A stretch of 33,803 nt of DNA. It comes from DASQLQ01 sp035629935. GTDB lineage: Bacteria > Actinomycetota > CADDZG01 > WHSQ01. Positions 23,928 through 33,803 of this stretch are shown here, piece by piece (position 1 is the first letter of the stretch; every line of letters starts with the position of its first letter). The DNA is taken from assembly GCA_035629935.1 (NCBI GenBank), contig DASQLQ010000095.1, forward strand, positions 1-33,803. Direction: 5' to 3'. A program made the translations under genes and the position numbers. The notes below the pieces were generated by a model, which saw only the letters and a list, made by a program, of their open reading frames with translations, ran no database searches and had not been told where the DNA came from.

Positions 23928-25334
23928 CTAGCCGGCTCTCGTTCGAGAACCTGTGCGATTCCTCGTAGTGGGATCCGAACCCAGTCCGGTCGGTGGCTGT
24001 GTTCGTAAGCCAGTTCGTAGAGGGCTTTGTCTATCTCGAACACGTCGAGCATGGTGAAGAGCTCTTCGCGATCGGTGGGCAAGAAGTGCCCCTCATGCGA
24101 ACGCGTCAGATACGCATGCAGGAAGCGTTCGCGAGCCACCGTTTCCCACATCTCGGCCCATGGCTCTAGTCGGAGCCAGTCTTCCGACTCGGGCTCGGCC
24201 TTAGCGAACAGAGCCGTGATCGCCGCGTAGTTGAACGATCGCAACATCCCCGCTACGTCGCGCAGCGGCGATTGTTTGACCCTTCGTTCCTCTAGCGATC
24301 GGATGGGCTCCCCTTCGAAATCGAGGATCATCCAGCCTCGACCACTCGCCAGGACCTGACCCAAGTGGTAGTCGCCGTGGATCCGGAGCTTCGCTCCCGC
24401 TTCTTGGATCGAGCGCAAGCCGTTGATCCGTTCATTGATCGCATCTGCGGTTCCGGCCAGTTCCGGAGCGGAATCCTTCACCAGCGCCGCCAGAGACTTC
24501 CGTGCCCGCTCGGCCCACGCCTCGAGATCGAAGCGATCGGTCGGCTCGGGGGCCAGGTCGGGGTCGCCCTCCGCTCGCGACATCGTTACGTGAAGTAGCG
24601 CCGTCACCTCTCCGAGATCTTCGAGTGACCGGAAGATCTCGTGGGCTCTTTCCTCCGTAAGGAATCGCATGTCTTCGCGCGCGTCGAGCTCGCTGGCCTC
24701 GGCGTAGAAGCGGTCGAGGTAGGCGAGGGTCTGTTCCCACCCCTCGGTGGCGTCCGGCATGAACTGTTGGGCGATCCCCAGGTCGATCGACATCTCTTGC
24801 TCCTCGTCCACACCTGCGTAGTCGATCTCGCCCACGTGGAGGGGGATGTACTGAAAACCTTCGTTCGTTAGGAACCGAGTCATCTCCAGGTCGGGGTTCG
24901 TGCCGACCTCGAGCCGGCGGAACACCTTGACGATCACGCTTTCGTCCAGCACGAGAGATGTGTTGCTCTGCTCGGCGCTCATGACCCTGATCTCCTCGCC
25001 GGGAGGCGACAGAGGGTCGAGCCCCGGGCCCGAGAACTGGAAGACGCCATCGTGACCCTTGATAGAGGTTCCGTGCGCCATGAGGTCGCCGATGATCTTC
25101 AACCGGTCGGGATCCTGGAATGCATCCGTAGCCATCCCCTCCTCGACGATCAACGGCAGGTGATAGAGGTGCTCGGGACCCTCGTCGGCGAAGTTCACCC
25201 GCACTATCGAGAAAACGAGCGCGGGTGGGCCGTCCTCGACCACACCGAAGTCCACAACCTCGATGTCTCTTATCGGTCTGCCTTTGCCCCCGAACCAGCG
25301 CGCGGACGGAAGGGATTCGAGTAACGGCGTCACA

Positions 25335-25345
<11 letters not shown>
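23924..25345 (-). CDS. mak: Maltokinase (maltose-1-phosphate synthase)
   Basis: I start at ATG 25345 (MNLDVTPLLESLPSARWFGG), giving 473 residues; the frame continues upstream only as a shadow inside treS. The N-terminal cap and the phosphotransferase fold of maltokinases/aminoglycoside kinases are present: the catalytic loop HGDYHLGQ at 323-330 with D325, and the metal-binding DFEGEP at 342-347. The opening SARWFGGKGR is typical of Mak and Pep2. The enzyme phosphorylates maltose with ATP to alpha-maltose-1-phosphate, the donor for GlgE. It overlaps treS by 11 nt and glgB by 4 nt. In many bacteria Mak is fused to TreS; here the two are separate. Confidence 0.93.
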
Positions 25346-26987
<1,642 letters not shown>

Positions 26988-26993
26988 CTACGA

Positions 26994-28955
26994 CTAGGAC
27001 CTCACCCGGAAGATATGAGCCGGCTCCTCGAACGGATCGAGGCGAACGTAGTTCTCTGGACCGTGCCAGACGTATGTCGTGTCGGTCACGAGATCGTGGA
27101 CCTCGAACGCCTGTCCAGGTTCGACTCTCAGCTCATCCAGATTCAGATGGATCGTTCCTTCCTCCCAGTGGAAGGGGTTCAGGTTTATGACCACCAGGAT
27201 CGGGTCGTATCCGGGGGATGTCTTAGAGAAGCAGATGATCTGTTCTTTGTCCGAGTGGTGGAAACGAAGGTTCGTCAGTTCGTTCAATGCAGGGTGTTTG
27301 TGGCGGATGTCGTTTATCCGGGCGATGTATCCGTCAAGGTTCGGGTGACGGCTGAAGTCGCGGTGCTTGAGCTCATACTTCTCGGAATCCAGATACTCCT
27401 CGCTCCCCGGTTTGAGGGGCACGTTTTCGAATAGCTCGAACCCTGAATAGATCCCGTACGTCGGGGACAACAGCGCTGCCAGGGCAAGCCGGATCTTGAA
27501 TGCAGGAGGGCCACCGACTTGCAGGTATTCATGCAGGATGTCGGGCGTGTTTGCGAAGAAGTTCGGCCGGAAGTAGTCGGCCATTTCTGTTTCGGTGAGC
27601 TCCCTGAGGTACTCCTCGATGTCCCACTTCTCGTTCCGCCAAGTGAAATACGTGTAGGACTGAGTGAAACCGAGCTTGGCAAGAGCACTCATGACCTTCG
27701 GCCGTGTGAATGCTTCCGCCAAGAAGATGAGGTCGGGGTGCTCGGCCTTGAGCTCGTTGATCACCCATTCCCAGAACGGAAAAGCCTTCGTGTGCGGGTT
27801 GTCGACGCGGAAGACTTTCACCCCATGGGAGATCCAGTGATCGAGAACGCTCTTCAGCTCTAGCCACAGGTTCTCGCGGTCGGCAGTATCGAAGTTGACC
27901 GGATAGATGTCCTGATACTTCTTCGGAGGGTTCTCGGCGTGCTTGATCGTGCCGTCGGGACGATGATGGAACCACTCGGGATGTTCCTTGACCCATGGAT
28001 GGTCGGGCGAGCACTGGATCGCGAAGTCGAGACAGACTTCTAGTCCCAATCGCTTGGCCTCGGCAACGAAAGCGTCGAAGTCGGCGATGGTTCCAAGGTC
28101 CGGGTGCACGCTCTTGTGACCGCCATCGGGGCTCCCGATCGCCCACGGGACTCCGACGTCGTCCTTCAGTGGATCCAGGGTGTTGTTCTTGCCCTTGCGG
28201 AACGACTTTCCGATGGGATGGATCGGGGGCAGGTAGACGACGTCGAAACCGAGCTCCGCTATCCGGGCGAGCTCCTTGGACGCCGTCTTGAACGTCCCGT
28301 GTTTCCCGGCCGGGCCGGTGGAGCGTGGGAAGAATTCGTACCAAGCACCGAAGCGGGCACGCTCCCGGTCGACCGTCATGCTCAGCTGCGGTTCGGAGAT
28401 GGTCGAGCCTGTGCGGTCGGGGTGGCGAGACATGATCCGTTCGACGGTTTCGTCCAACGCAGCTTTTACGCGCTGATCGGCCTTCTTGGCCGGGTGGAGT
28501 TTCGTTCCCCGGATGATCTCGATCGCTTTCTCCAGGGTCTGTCGTTGCCGCTGCGGAACCAGCTCCAGGCGGGCTTCGATCAGCAGTGCGCCTTCCTGGA
28601 GCTCGAGATCAACGTTCTGATCCGCATCGACTCGTTTGATGAGGTCTCGCCGCCAGGTGGCGAACCGATCGGTCCACGCTTCGATCCCGTACTCGTACAC
28701 GCCGATCTCACTCGGCTCCCAGCTTCCGACCCAAAGGTCGTTACCGTCGTGTCGCAGGGGTGCTTCTTCCCATTTGGTTGCTCCCTGCGCCCTGAAGCGC
28801 ACGACCGCCCGGAGCTCGTCGGTGCCGTCCCTGAAGATGTCGGCCGCCACCTCGATCGAGTCTCCGGCGATAGCTTTCGCCTGGTAGCGCCCACAATCCA
28901 CCTGGGGCCGGACGTTCTCGATGAGGATGTGGCCCCTGGCCAGATCCGATTTCAC
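26994..28955 (-). CDS. glgE: Alpha-1,4-glucan:maltose-1-phosphate maltosyltransferase GlgE
   Basis: The sequence is a GH13_3 GlgE: IENVRPQVDCGRYQAKAIAG at the N-terminus, PIHPIGKSFRKGKNN, QCSPDHPWVKEHPEWF, nucleophile D385 in FRVDNPHTK, acid/base E414 in FLAEAFTRP, and NTPDILHEYLQ with D472. The 29-residue spacing between the first two catalytic residues equals that remembered for the Streptomyces enzyme (394, 423). It transfers maltosyl units from maltose-1-phosphate to alpha-glucan. The start is uncertain: GTG 28955 (653 residues) has AAAGGGG 12 nt upstream, whereas TTG 28967 directly abuts it. It is the first gene of the five-gene glucan operon and divergent from glgP. Confidence 0.95.
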   Translation of the reverse strand: MKSDLARGHILIENVRPQVDCGRYQAKAIAGDSIEVAADIFRDGTDELRAVVRFRAQGATKWEEAPLRHDGNDLWVGSWEPSEIGVYEYGIEAWTDRFATWRRDLIKRVDADQNVDLELQEGALLIEARLELVPQRQRQTLEKAIEIIRGTKLHPAKKADQRVKAALDETVERIMSRHPDRTGSTISEPQLSMTVDRERARFGAWYEFFPRSTGPAGKHGTFKTASKELARIAELGFDVVYLPPIHPIGKSFRKGKNNTLDPLKDDVGVPWAIGSPDGGHKSVHPDLGTIADFDAFVAEAKRLGLEVCLDFAIQCSPDHPWVKEHPEWFHHRPDGTIKHAENPPKKYQDIYPVNFDTADRENLWLELKSVLDHWISHGVKVFRVDNPHTKAFPFWEWVINELKAEHPDLIFLAEAFTRPKVMSALAKLGFTQSYTYFTWRNEKWDIEEYLRELTETEMADYFRPNFFANTPDILHEYLQVGGPPAFKIRLALAALLSPTYGIYSGFELFENVPLKPGSEEYLDSEKYELKHRDFSRHPNLDGYIARINDIRHKHPALNELTNLRFHHSDKEQIICFSKTSPGYDPILVVINLNPFHWEEGTIHLNLDELRVEPGQAFEVHDLVTDTTYVWHGPENYVRLDPFEEPAHIFRVRS

Positions 28956-28975
28956 AAATTCCCACAACCCCTTTA

Positions 28976-28985
28976 CTTACGTAAG
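28976..28985. promoter_or_regulatory. Palindrome CTTACGTAAG in the glgE/glgP divergent spacer
   Basis: A perfect 10-bp palindrome lies near the middle of the roughly 50 nt between the two divergent starts, so anything bound there could affect both transcripts. It is short and could arise by chance. Confidence 0.3.
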
Positions 28986-28996
28986 ACCTTTTCCCC

Positions 28997-29000
28997 GAGG
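28997..29000 (+). promoter_or_regulatory. Ribosome-binding site supporting a GTG start for glgP
   Basis: GAGG ends 5 nt before GTG 29006. The alternative ATG at 29024 has AGGGG only 1 nt away, which is too close to be used. Confidence 0.45.
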
Positions 29001-29005
29001 CTAAC

Positions 29006-31579
29006 GTGAGTAGTCTCAGGGGCATGAAGGCCCTTCGTTCGTTCGCCGTCAGGGCGGCTCTGCCCGAGCCGTTGGGCATCCTCCACACGATCGCCATGAA
29101 CCTGCGGTGGACGTGGGACCCCCGTGCTGTCGACCTGTTCCGCTGGATCGACCCCGACGCCTGGGAGCGAGCCGGCCACGACCCTGTGCAGACGCTCGGG
29201 ATGATCACCAAGGACCGTTTCGCGGAGCTCACCGAGGACGGGCCATTCATGGCCTTCCTGGCGTCGGTCCAGGAGGATCTGCAGAGCTACCTCGAGGAGC
29301 CGCGCTGGTTCCAGCTACACGAAGCTCCCAAGAATCTCCGGCAGGTGGCGTATTTCTCGCCCGAGTTCGGTGTCGGCGAGGCCCTCCCTATCTATTCCGG
29401 AGGACTCGGGGTGCTGGCGGGCGATCACCTGAAAGCCGCAAGCGACCTGGGCGTACCGCTGGTAGGGGTGGGGTTGCTCTACCGGCAGGGCTACTTCAAG
29501 CAACATCTGAACGCGGACGGCTGGCAAGAAGAGCGTTACCCGGCCCTCGACCCGCACGGGATGCCTCTTCGATTGCTTCTCGACTCCGAAGGACAGCCCT
29601 TGAAGGTCGAGGTCGATCTCGCCGGAGCGCGCTGCGTCGCGCAGTTGTGGCGAGCCGACGTCGGTCGGGTGCCCTTGCTGCTGATGGATTGCGACGTAGA
29701 AGAGAACGAGCCCGAGGAACGGGGTGTCACGGATCGCTTGTACGGCGGGGGCACCGAGCATCGTCTTCGCCAGGAGATCGTGCTCGGCATCGGCGGCGTC
29801 CGCGCTCTCCGGGCCGCGGGATATGAATCCGACGTTTTCCATTCCAACGAGGGCCACGCCGGTTTCCTCGGGATGGAGCGAATCAGCGAGCTCGTGCGAG
29901 ATGCGGGACTGACCTTCAGCGAGGCGCTGGAGGCGGTGCGCGCCGCATCGATCTTCACGACCCACACCCCGGTTCCGGCCGGGATCGACGTCTATACGGC
30001 GGAGCTCATGGAGCGCTACTTCTCGTCTTACGTCAAAGAGTGCGAGACGACCTTCGAGGACTTCATGAGGATGGGGCGCGTCGACCCCGAGGTGGAAGAG
30101 CTCAAGGACGCCACGTTCAATATGGCGATCATGGGTTTCCGGCTTGCCGGACGAGCCAACGCGGTCTCTCGTCTGCACGGTGAGGTGTCTCGGGCGATCT
30201 TCTCCGGGCTCTGGCCACAGCTTCCCCAGGACGAGAGCCCGGTCATGCACATCACGAACGGCGTCCACACGTCCACCTGGTTGGGCCCCGAGATCCTCGA
30301 GGTGTTCGATCGCCGTCTCGCGCCGGGTTGGACCGAAGTCGGCAAGGGTCGCTGGGAGAAGATCCACGAGGTCCCCGACGCGGAGCTGTGGCGAGCGCGT
30401 GAACGAGCCAGGGAACGACTCGTCTACGAGGTTCGGCGACGTCTACGTGCTCAGATCGTTTCCCGGGGCGCGTCGGAGGGAGAGCTCGGTTGGATCGACG
30501 ATGTCTTCGACCCGGGCATCCTGACGATCGGTTTCGCACGACGGTTCGCTCAATACAAACGAGGAACACTCATCCTCTCGGATGAAGAGCGGTTGAAGAA
30601 GCTGTTGCAGTCGGGGGACCGTCCGATACAGATAGTTCTGGCGGGTAAGGCCCATCCTCTCGACGACGGTGGCAAAGAGATGATCCAGCGCTTGTCACAC
30701 TTCGCCGCCGACCCCGAGGTGAGGACCCGCTTCGCCTTCATCGAGGACTACGACATGGAAGTGGCGCGCATCCTGTGCCAGGGCGCGGACGTTTGGCTCA
30801 ACAATCCACGTCGTCCACTGGAAGCGTGTGGGACGAGCGGGATGAAAGCCGCATTGAATGGTGCGCTCAACTGCTCCGTGCTCGATGGCTGGTGGGACGA
30901 GTGCTACAACGGGACGAACGGTTGGTCGATCGGAACCGTCTACACCTACCTCGATCCCGACCATCAAGACCGGGTCGAAGCGAGTGCTCTCTACGACTTG
31001 TTGGAGCGCGAGATCGTTCCGCGGTTCTACGACCGCCCCGAAGGGCCGATCCCGAGACGATGGATCGAGCGGATGAAGTCGTCGATCGAAAGCCTGGGCC
31101 CGTTCGTAACGGCCGACCGGATGCTCCGTGACTACGTCGAGGACCTGTACGAGCCCGCTTCACGCCAGGGCAAGGTCATGACGATGGAGAACCACGACCG
31201 GGCAAAGGAACTGGCCGTCTGGAAGGCCAAGGTGCGCGAGTTCTGGAACGATGTCGAGTTCTTAGAGGTGCACGGCGAGGAGACAACGGCCGACGTCGGC
31301 GAGACTCGAGAGGTCACGGCCCTGCTGCGCGTCGGGCGCCTGACAACCGACGACTTGACCGTTCAGCTGTGCCACGGGCGTGTCGGTGCCAACGGCGAGA
31401 TCATGTCCCCAGTGGTCACCGAGATGAAACCGGGGGAGTGCGACGAAGAGGGCGTTTGCGCATACAAAGGAGCGTTTCCGACGGAAGCTCCCGGCCTCTA
31501 CGGTTTCGCCGTCAGGGCCATCCCCTCGCACCCCGACCTTCCCAGTCCCATGGACATGGGTCTCTTGATCTGGGCCTAA
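29006..31579 (+). CDS. glgP: Alpha-glucan phosphorylase GlgP (GT35, short actinobacterial type)
   Basis: The 857-residue GT35 protein has the layout of the type with an N-terminal extension before the phosphorylase core: a DUF3417-like start (RAALPEPLGILHTIAMNLRW), then YFSPEFGVGEALPIYSGGLG, VFHSNEGHAGFL, TTHTPVPAGID and HITNGVHTSTWLG. The pyridoxal-phosphate lysine is K614 in EACGTSGMKAALNG. It removes glucose from alpha-1,4 chain ends with phosphate, giving glucose-1-phosphate. The C-terminal 100 residues form an extra beta-rich tail. The start is GTG 29006 by ribosome-binding-site spacing; ATG 29024 (851 residues) is the alternative. Divergence from glgE links breakdown and synthesis of the same polymer. 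Confidence 0.94.
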   Translation: MSSLRGMKALRSFAVRAALPEPLGILHTIAMNLRWTWDPRAVDLFRWIDPDAWERAGHDPVQTLGMITKDRFAELTEDGPFMAFLASVQEDLQSYLEEPRWFQLHEAPKNLRQVAYFSPEFGVGEALPIYSGGLGVLAGDHLKAASDLGVPLVGVGLLYRQGYFKQHLNADGWQEERYPALDPHGMPLRLLLDSEGQPLKVEVDLAGARCVAQLWRADVGRVPLLLMDCDVEENEPEERGVTDRLYGGGTEHRLRQEIVLGIGGVRALRAAGYESDVFHSNEGHAGFLGMERISELVRDAGLTFSEALEAVRAASIFTTHTPVPAGIDVYTAELMERYFSSYVKECETTFEDFMRMGRVDPEVEELKDATFNMAIMGFRLAGRANAVSRLHGEVSRAIFSGLWPQLPQDESPVMHITNGVHTSTWLGPEILEVFDRRLAPGWTEVGKGRWEKIHEVPDAELWRARERARERLVYEVRRRLRAQIVSRGASEGELGWIDDVFDPGILTIGFARRFAQYKRGTLILSDEERLKKLLQSGDRPIQIVLAGKAHPLDDGGKEMIQRLSHFAADPEVRTRFAFIEDYDMEVARILCQGADVWLNNPRRPLEACGTSGMKAALNGALNCSVLDGWWDECYNGTNGWSIGTVYTYLDPDHQDRVEASALYDLLEREIVPRFYDRPEGPIPRRWIERMKSSIESLGPFVTADRMLRDYVEDLYEPASRQGKVMTMENHDRAKELAVWKAKVREFWNDVEFLEVHGEETTADVGETREVTALLRVGRLTTDDLTVQLCHGRVGANGEIMSPVVTEMKPGECDEEGVCAYKGAFPTEAPGLYGFAVRAIPSHPDLPSPMDMGLLIWA

Positions 31580-31596
31580 GCGCGTCTCTTTCTCCC

Positions 31597-31606
31597 TGCA
31601 GCTGCA
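31597..31606. repeat. Palindrome TGCAGCTGCA upstream of the ECF sigma gene
   Basis: A perfect 10-bp palindrome overlaps the left end of the candidate -35 element of the sigma gene promoter. It could be an operator site or chance. Confidence 0.25.
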
Positions 31607-31630
31607 ACTTTTCGCCTGAGTCCCGTGTCT
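31603..31630 (+). promoter_or_regulatory. Candidate ECF-type (autoregulated) promoter
   Basis: TGCAACTT (31603-31610) carries the AAC core typical of ECF -35 boxes. Eighteen nt after it comes a GTC within CGTGTCT (31624-31630), resembling ECF -10 boxes. It sits 31 nt before the sigma gene start, where an autogenous promoter would be expected. Confidence 0.35.
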
Positions 31631-31660
31631 GTACTGCATGAGTAGAGAACGGAGGGGTTG

Positions 31661-32155
31661 ATGAGGGGCCAGGAGCGTGACCGGGAGTTCAGGAGCTTCT
31701 TCTTCACCGAAGCTCCGCGTCTGCGACGGCTGGCTTTGATGCTGACCGGCGATGAAGAGGTTGCCGCCGATCTGACACAGGACGCCCTGGTGAAGGCGTA
31801 CCGAGCCTGGGGACGGATCCGAAACGCTGATCCCGGGCCTTACGTGCGGAAGACCCTCGTGAACCTCGTGCGCAATCAGCACCGTCGTCGTCTCGTCGAA
31901 CTCCGCAAGCAAGAACGTCCGGAGGTCTCAGTGGCGAGTCACGACCGGAACGTCGATGCGGCGATGGCGGTGGCGCAGGCCCTCACTGTGTTGTCTCCGG
32001 TGAAGCGAGCGGCGATCCTTCTCCGTTTCTACGAGGACATGTCGGAAGCAGAGATCGCGTCGACCCTCGATCGCCCTCTCAACACCGTGAAATCCGACAT
32101 CCGCCGAGCACTAGACAAGTTGCGACCACTTCTGGAAGAAGGAGCAACCACATGA
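31661..32155 (+). CDS. ECF RNA polymerase sigma factor (SigE-like family)
   Basis: The 164-residue sigma factor has only regions 2 and 4. Region 2 spans about 10-75 (FFFTEAPRLRRLALMLTGD, ADLTQDALVKAYRAWGRI, YVRKTLVNLVRNQHRRR). Region 4 spans about 103-155, with LSPVKRAAILLRFYEDMSE followed by the recognition helix-turn-helix AEIASTLDRPLNTVKSDIRR. It directs RNA polymerase to a small regulon. GGAGG at 31651-31655, 5 nt before ATG 31661, fixes the start; TTG 31658 is less likely. The stop overlaps the next gene as ATGA, the usual arrangement with a cognate anti-sigma factor. Confidence 0.92.
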   Translation: MRGQERDREFRSFFFTEAPRLRRLALMLTGDEEVAADLTQDALVKAYRAWGRIRNADPGPYVRKTLVNLVRNQHRRRLVELRKQERPEVSVASHDRNVDAAMAVAQALTVLSPVKRAAILLRFYEDMSEAEIASTLDRPLNTVKSDIRRALDKLRPLLEEGATT

Positions 32156-33195
32156 CCCCCGAGGACAAGATGCGGGACCTGATCGGACGAGCCGCTACCA
32201 CGGAATCTGCTTCGGAGAAGGAGTGGACAACATTCCTGATTCGAGCGAACCGTTCGGTGGTGATTCGTCGCGGAGTGATCGCGGTAGGCCTCGTCGTTCT
32301 GGTGATCGGCGCGTTCGTGGTGCCGAACCTGGTGAATGACGGGGTCCGGACCCCGCAACCCCAACCGCCGGCGGGGAGCGACAGCCCGGAGGATGTCGAA
32401 ACGGCTGAGCCTTCGCCCACCCCAGACAAGGTCGTTACGTATCCGTACCCGAGCGGTGACACCGAGGGATCTGTTGTTCAGATCTGGTTTGTCGAAACGA
32501 TCAAGAACAAAGAGATGCTCACTTCTACATACCGCGACGTGGGCGACACTCCTGCCGTTGCGAGAGCCGCTATGGAGTCACTTCTGGCCGGTCCACAGGG
32601 CCCAGAGGGTGAGACGGGCGTCACCACGACCATCCCCTCGGGAACATCGTTGCTTGGTCTAACCATCGACGATGGCGTAGCAACGGTCGATCTCTCGACC
32701 GAGTTCGACGAGACTGGCTTGGGTACCTGCTGCGAGCATTTCCCGCTCGCCCAAGTCGTCTACACGCTCACTTCGTTCGACACCGTCGACGAAGTCGTGT
32801 TCCACATCGAAGGCGAGACGGTCGAGTCCTACGGGAGCCACGGCTTGGTGATCGAACAACCACAAACGCGCGACGACTACTCCGAGTCCGCGCCACCGAT
32901 CGTGGTGAACTTCCCGTTCCTCGGCCAGAACGTCGGTACCACCTTCACACTCGTCGGCAGCGCGAACGTCTTCGAGGCAACGGTGAGCTACCGGATCGTC
33001 GGGGACGGCGGGTCCGTTTTGAAGGAGGGGTTCACGACCGCAACCTGTGGGACGGGATGCGTGGGGGATTATTCCGAAAAGGTCACCTTGCTCGTGAAGG
33101 CCGAGACGGAGGCGGTTCTCGAGGTCTTCGAGTCGTCGGCCGAGGATGGCTCCCCATTGCACAAGGTCGAGATCCCCATCACGATCGTTCCGTGA
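32152..33195 (+). CDS. Single-pass membrane protein with GerMN and Gmad2 domains, probable anti-sigma partner
   Basis: The 347-residue product has about 38 cytosolic residues (MTPEDKMRDLIGRAATTES...), then a transmembrane helix at about 40-60 (RRGVIAVGLVVLVIGAFVV). A Pro/Ser/Glu-rich linker leads to a GerMN-like domain at about 100-220 (VVQIWFVET, ARAAMESLLAGPQG, GVATVDLSTEFDE, LAQVVYTLTSF, VVFHIEGE) and a Gmad2 immunoglobulin-like domain at about 245-345 (VVNFPFLGQNV, FTLVGSANVFEATVSYRIVG). It overlaps the sigma gene by 4 nt. The short inner part lacks the HxxxCxxC of zinc anti-sigma domains, so holding the sigma factor is inferred from position. The outer domains could sense cell-wall state. 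The family is not restricted to spore formers. Confidence 0.82.
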   Translation: MTPEDKMRDLIGRAATTESASEKEWTTFLIRANRSVVIRRGVIAVGLVVLVIGAFVVPNLVNDGVRTPQPQPPAGSDSPEDVETAEPSPTPDKVVTYPYPSGDTEGSVVQIWFVETIKNKEMLTSTYRDVGDTPAVARAAMESLLAGPQGPEGETGVTTTIPSGTSLLGLTIDDGVATVDLSTEFDETGLGTCCEHFPLAQVVYTLTSFDTVDEVVFHIEGETVESYGSHGLVIEQPQTRDDYSESAPPIVVNFPFLGQNVGTTFTLVGSANVFEATVSYRIVGDGGSVLKEGFTTATCGTGCVGDYSEKVTLLVKAETEAVLEVFESSAEDGSPLHKVEIPITIVP

Positions 33196-33803
33196 CCGAC
33201 GCTTTCGAAGCCAACCGGCGCCTGTGGGAAGAGTGGGCCGCCCTTCATCCCAACACCGAGTTCTACAACCTCGAAGAGTTCAAACGCGGAGGAGTGCGTC
33301 TGCGGGACTACGAGATCGCGCACATGGGTCCCGTCGAGGGCAAAGCTTTGCTACATCTCCATTGTCACTTCGGGATCGACTCGTTGTCGTGGGCCCGTCT
33401 AGGTGCAAGCGTCACGGGAGTCGATTACTCGGCGAACGCGATCGAGACGGCGACATCTCTAGCAGCCGAGCTCGACCTCACTGCGCGGTTCGTCCAGAGC
33501 GACATCTACAAGTTGCCGGAAGTGCTCGACGACGAATTCGACGTCGTTTATGCGTCCCGCGGGGTGATCTCGTGGCTGCCCGATCTGGGCTCGTGGATGA
33601 AGGTCGCTGCCGGTTTCCTGAAGTCCGGCGGCATCTTCTACCTGAACGAGATCCACCCGGTTACCTACATCTTCGACGACGAGGGTCCCACCGAACTCGT
33701 GATCAAGTATCCGTACTTCGAACGAGACGCACCGCTTCGATTCGAGACCGAGGGCTCGTACGCGGATCCAACGGCCGACATCAAAGAAGAGTTCGTGTAC
33801 GGG
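33192..33803 (+). CDS. SAM-dependent class I methyltransferase (3' end outside window)
   Basis: The frame opens at GTG 33192, overlapping the stop of the GerMN gene as GTGA, and is still open at the right edge after 204 codons. It begins MTDAFEANRRLWEEWAALHP. The SAM-binding motif I is LLHLHCHFGIDSLSWARLGA followed by SVTGVDYS. Motif II lies around FDVVYASRGVISWLPDL, and AAGFLKSGGIFYLNEIHP is the later strand. The HCHFG variant of the glycine-rich loop is typical of a branch of small-molecule methyltransferases; the substrate is unknown. Coupling to the sigma/GerMN pair suggests that it is co-expressed with them. Confidence 0.85.
   Translation, partial: MTDAFEANRRLWEEWAALHPNTEFYNLEEFKRGGVRLRDYEIAHMGPVEGKALLHLHCHFGIDSLSWARLGASVTGVDYSANAIETATSLAAELDLTARFVQSDIYKLPEVLDDEFDVVYASRGVISWLPDLGSWMKVAAGFLKSGGIFYLNEIHPVTYIFDDEGPTELVIKYPYFERDAPLRFETEGSYADPTADIKEEFVYG

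Noticed and set aside
28104..29009. Plus-strand frame of 301 codons opposite the start of glgE, ending near the glgP start
   Set aside because: Shadow of glgE; it would leave no room for the divergent control region.

Overview
The window is high-GC, densely packed DNA with no insertion sequence, CRISPR array, tRNA or rRNA that I can see, and no gene-free stretch longer than about 140 bases. The best guess at origin is an uncultivated lineage of Actinomycetota. The reasons are the complete GlgE glucan pathway (GlgE, TreS, Mak, GlgB), high G+C at third codon positions, many ATGA/GTGA stop-start overlaps, a SigE-like ECF sigma factor and several LVIVD-repeat proteins. That assignment is inference; no marker gene fixes it.

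Left part (1-12,400). After the tail of an RTX-like protein comes a tightly coupled operon of three exported enzymes: a peptidoglycan-amidase-fold protein, an M14 metallopeptidase and a glutaminyl cyclase. Then follow a lone receiver domain, a hotdog thioesterase, a GNAT acetyltransferase, MsrA, and a divergent pair of LVIVD beta-propeller proteins. Next come a second thioesterase, a CADD-family di-metal protein (candidate p-aminobenzoate synthase), a divergently transcribed flavin disulfide oxidoreductase with an altered active site, an Asp-box propeller protein, a small lipoprotein and a Mug-type DNA glycosylase whose start looks frameshifted.

Middle (12,500-20,250). An aberrant FtsH-like membrane AAA protease has a leucine in place of the pore-loop phenylalanine and a low-complexity insertion in its external domain. 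It is followed by a small hypothetical protein, a large surface protein combining Asp-box repeats with an integrin-like von Willebrand A domain, a TolB-type PD40 propeller protein, and a third LVIVD paralogue with an added C-terminal domain. Seven of the genes between 1,591 and 20,244 encode exported proteins predicted to be beta-propellers, from four or five unrelated repeat families.

Right part (20,270-31,580) is carbon storage. A five-gene minus-strand operon (glgE, treS, mak, glgB, GH57-DUF3536) has overlaps or a 6-nt gap at every junction. TreS interconverts trehalose and maltose, Mak makes maltose-1-phosphate, GlgE extends alpha-1,4-glucan and GlgB branches it. The GH57 protein probably also acts on glucan, but its reaction is unknown. 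Divergent glgP (alpha-glucan phosphorylase) would release glucose-1-phosphate from the polymer.

Far right (31,600-33,803). An ECF sigma factor is coupled by a 4-nt overlap to a single-pass membrane protein whose outer part is GerMN plus Gmad2, the expected place for an anti-sigma factor. That gene is coupled in turn to a SAM methyltransferase cut by the window edge.
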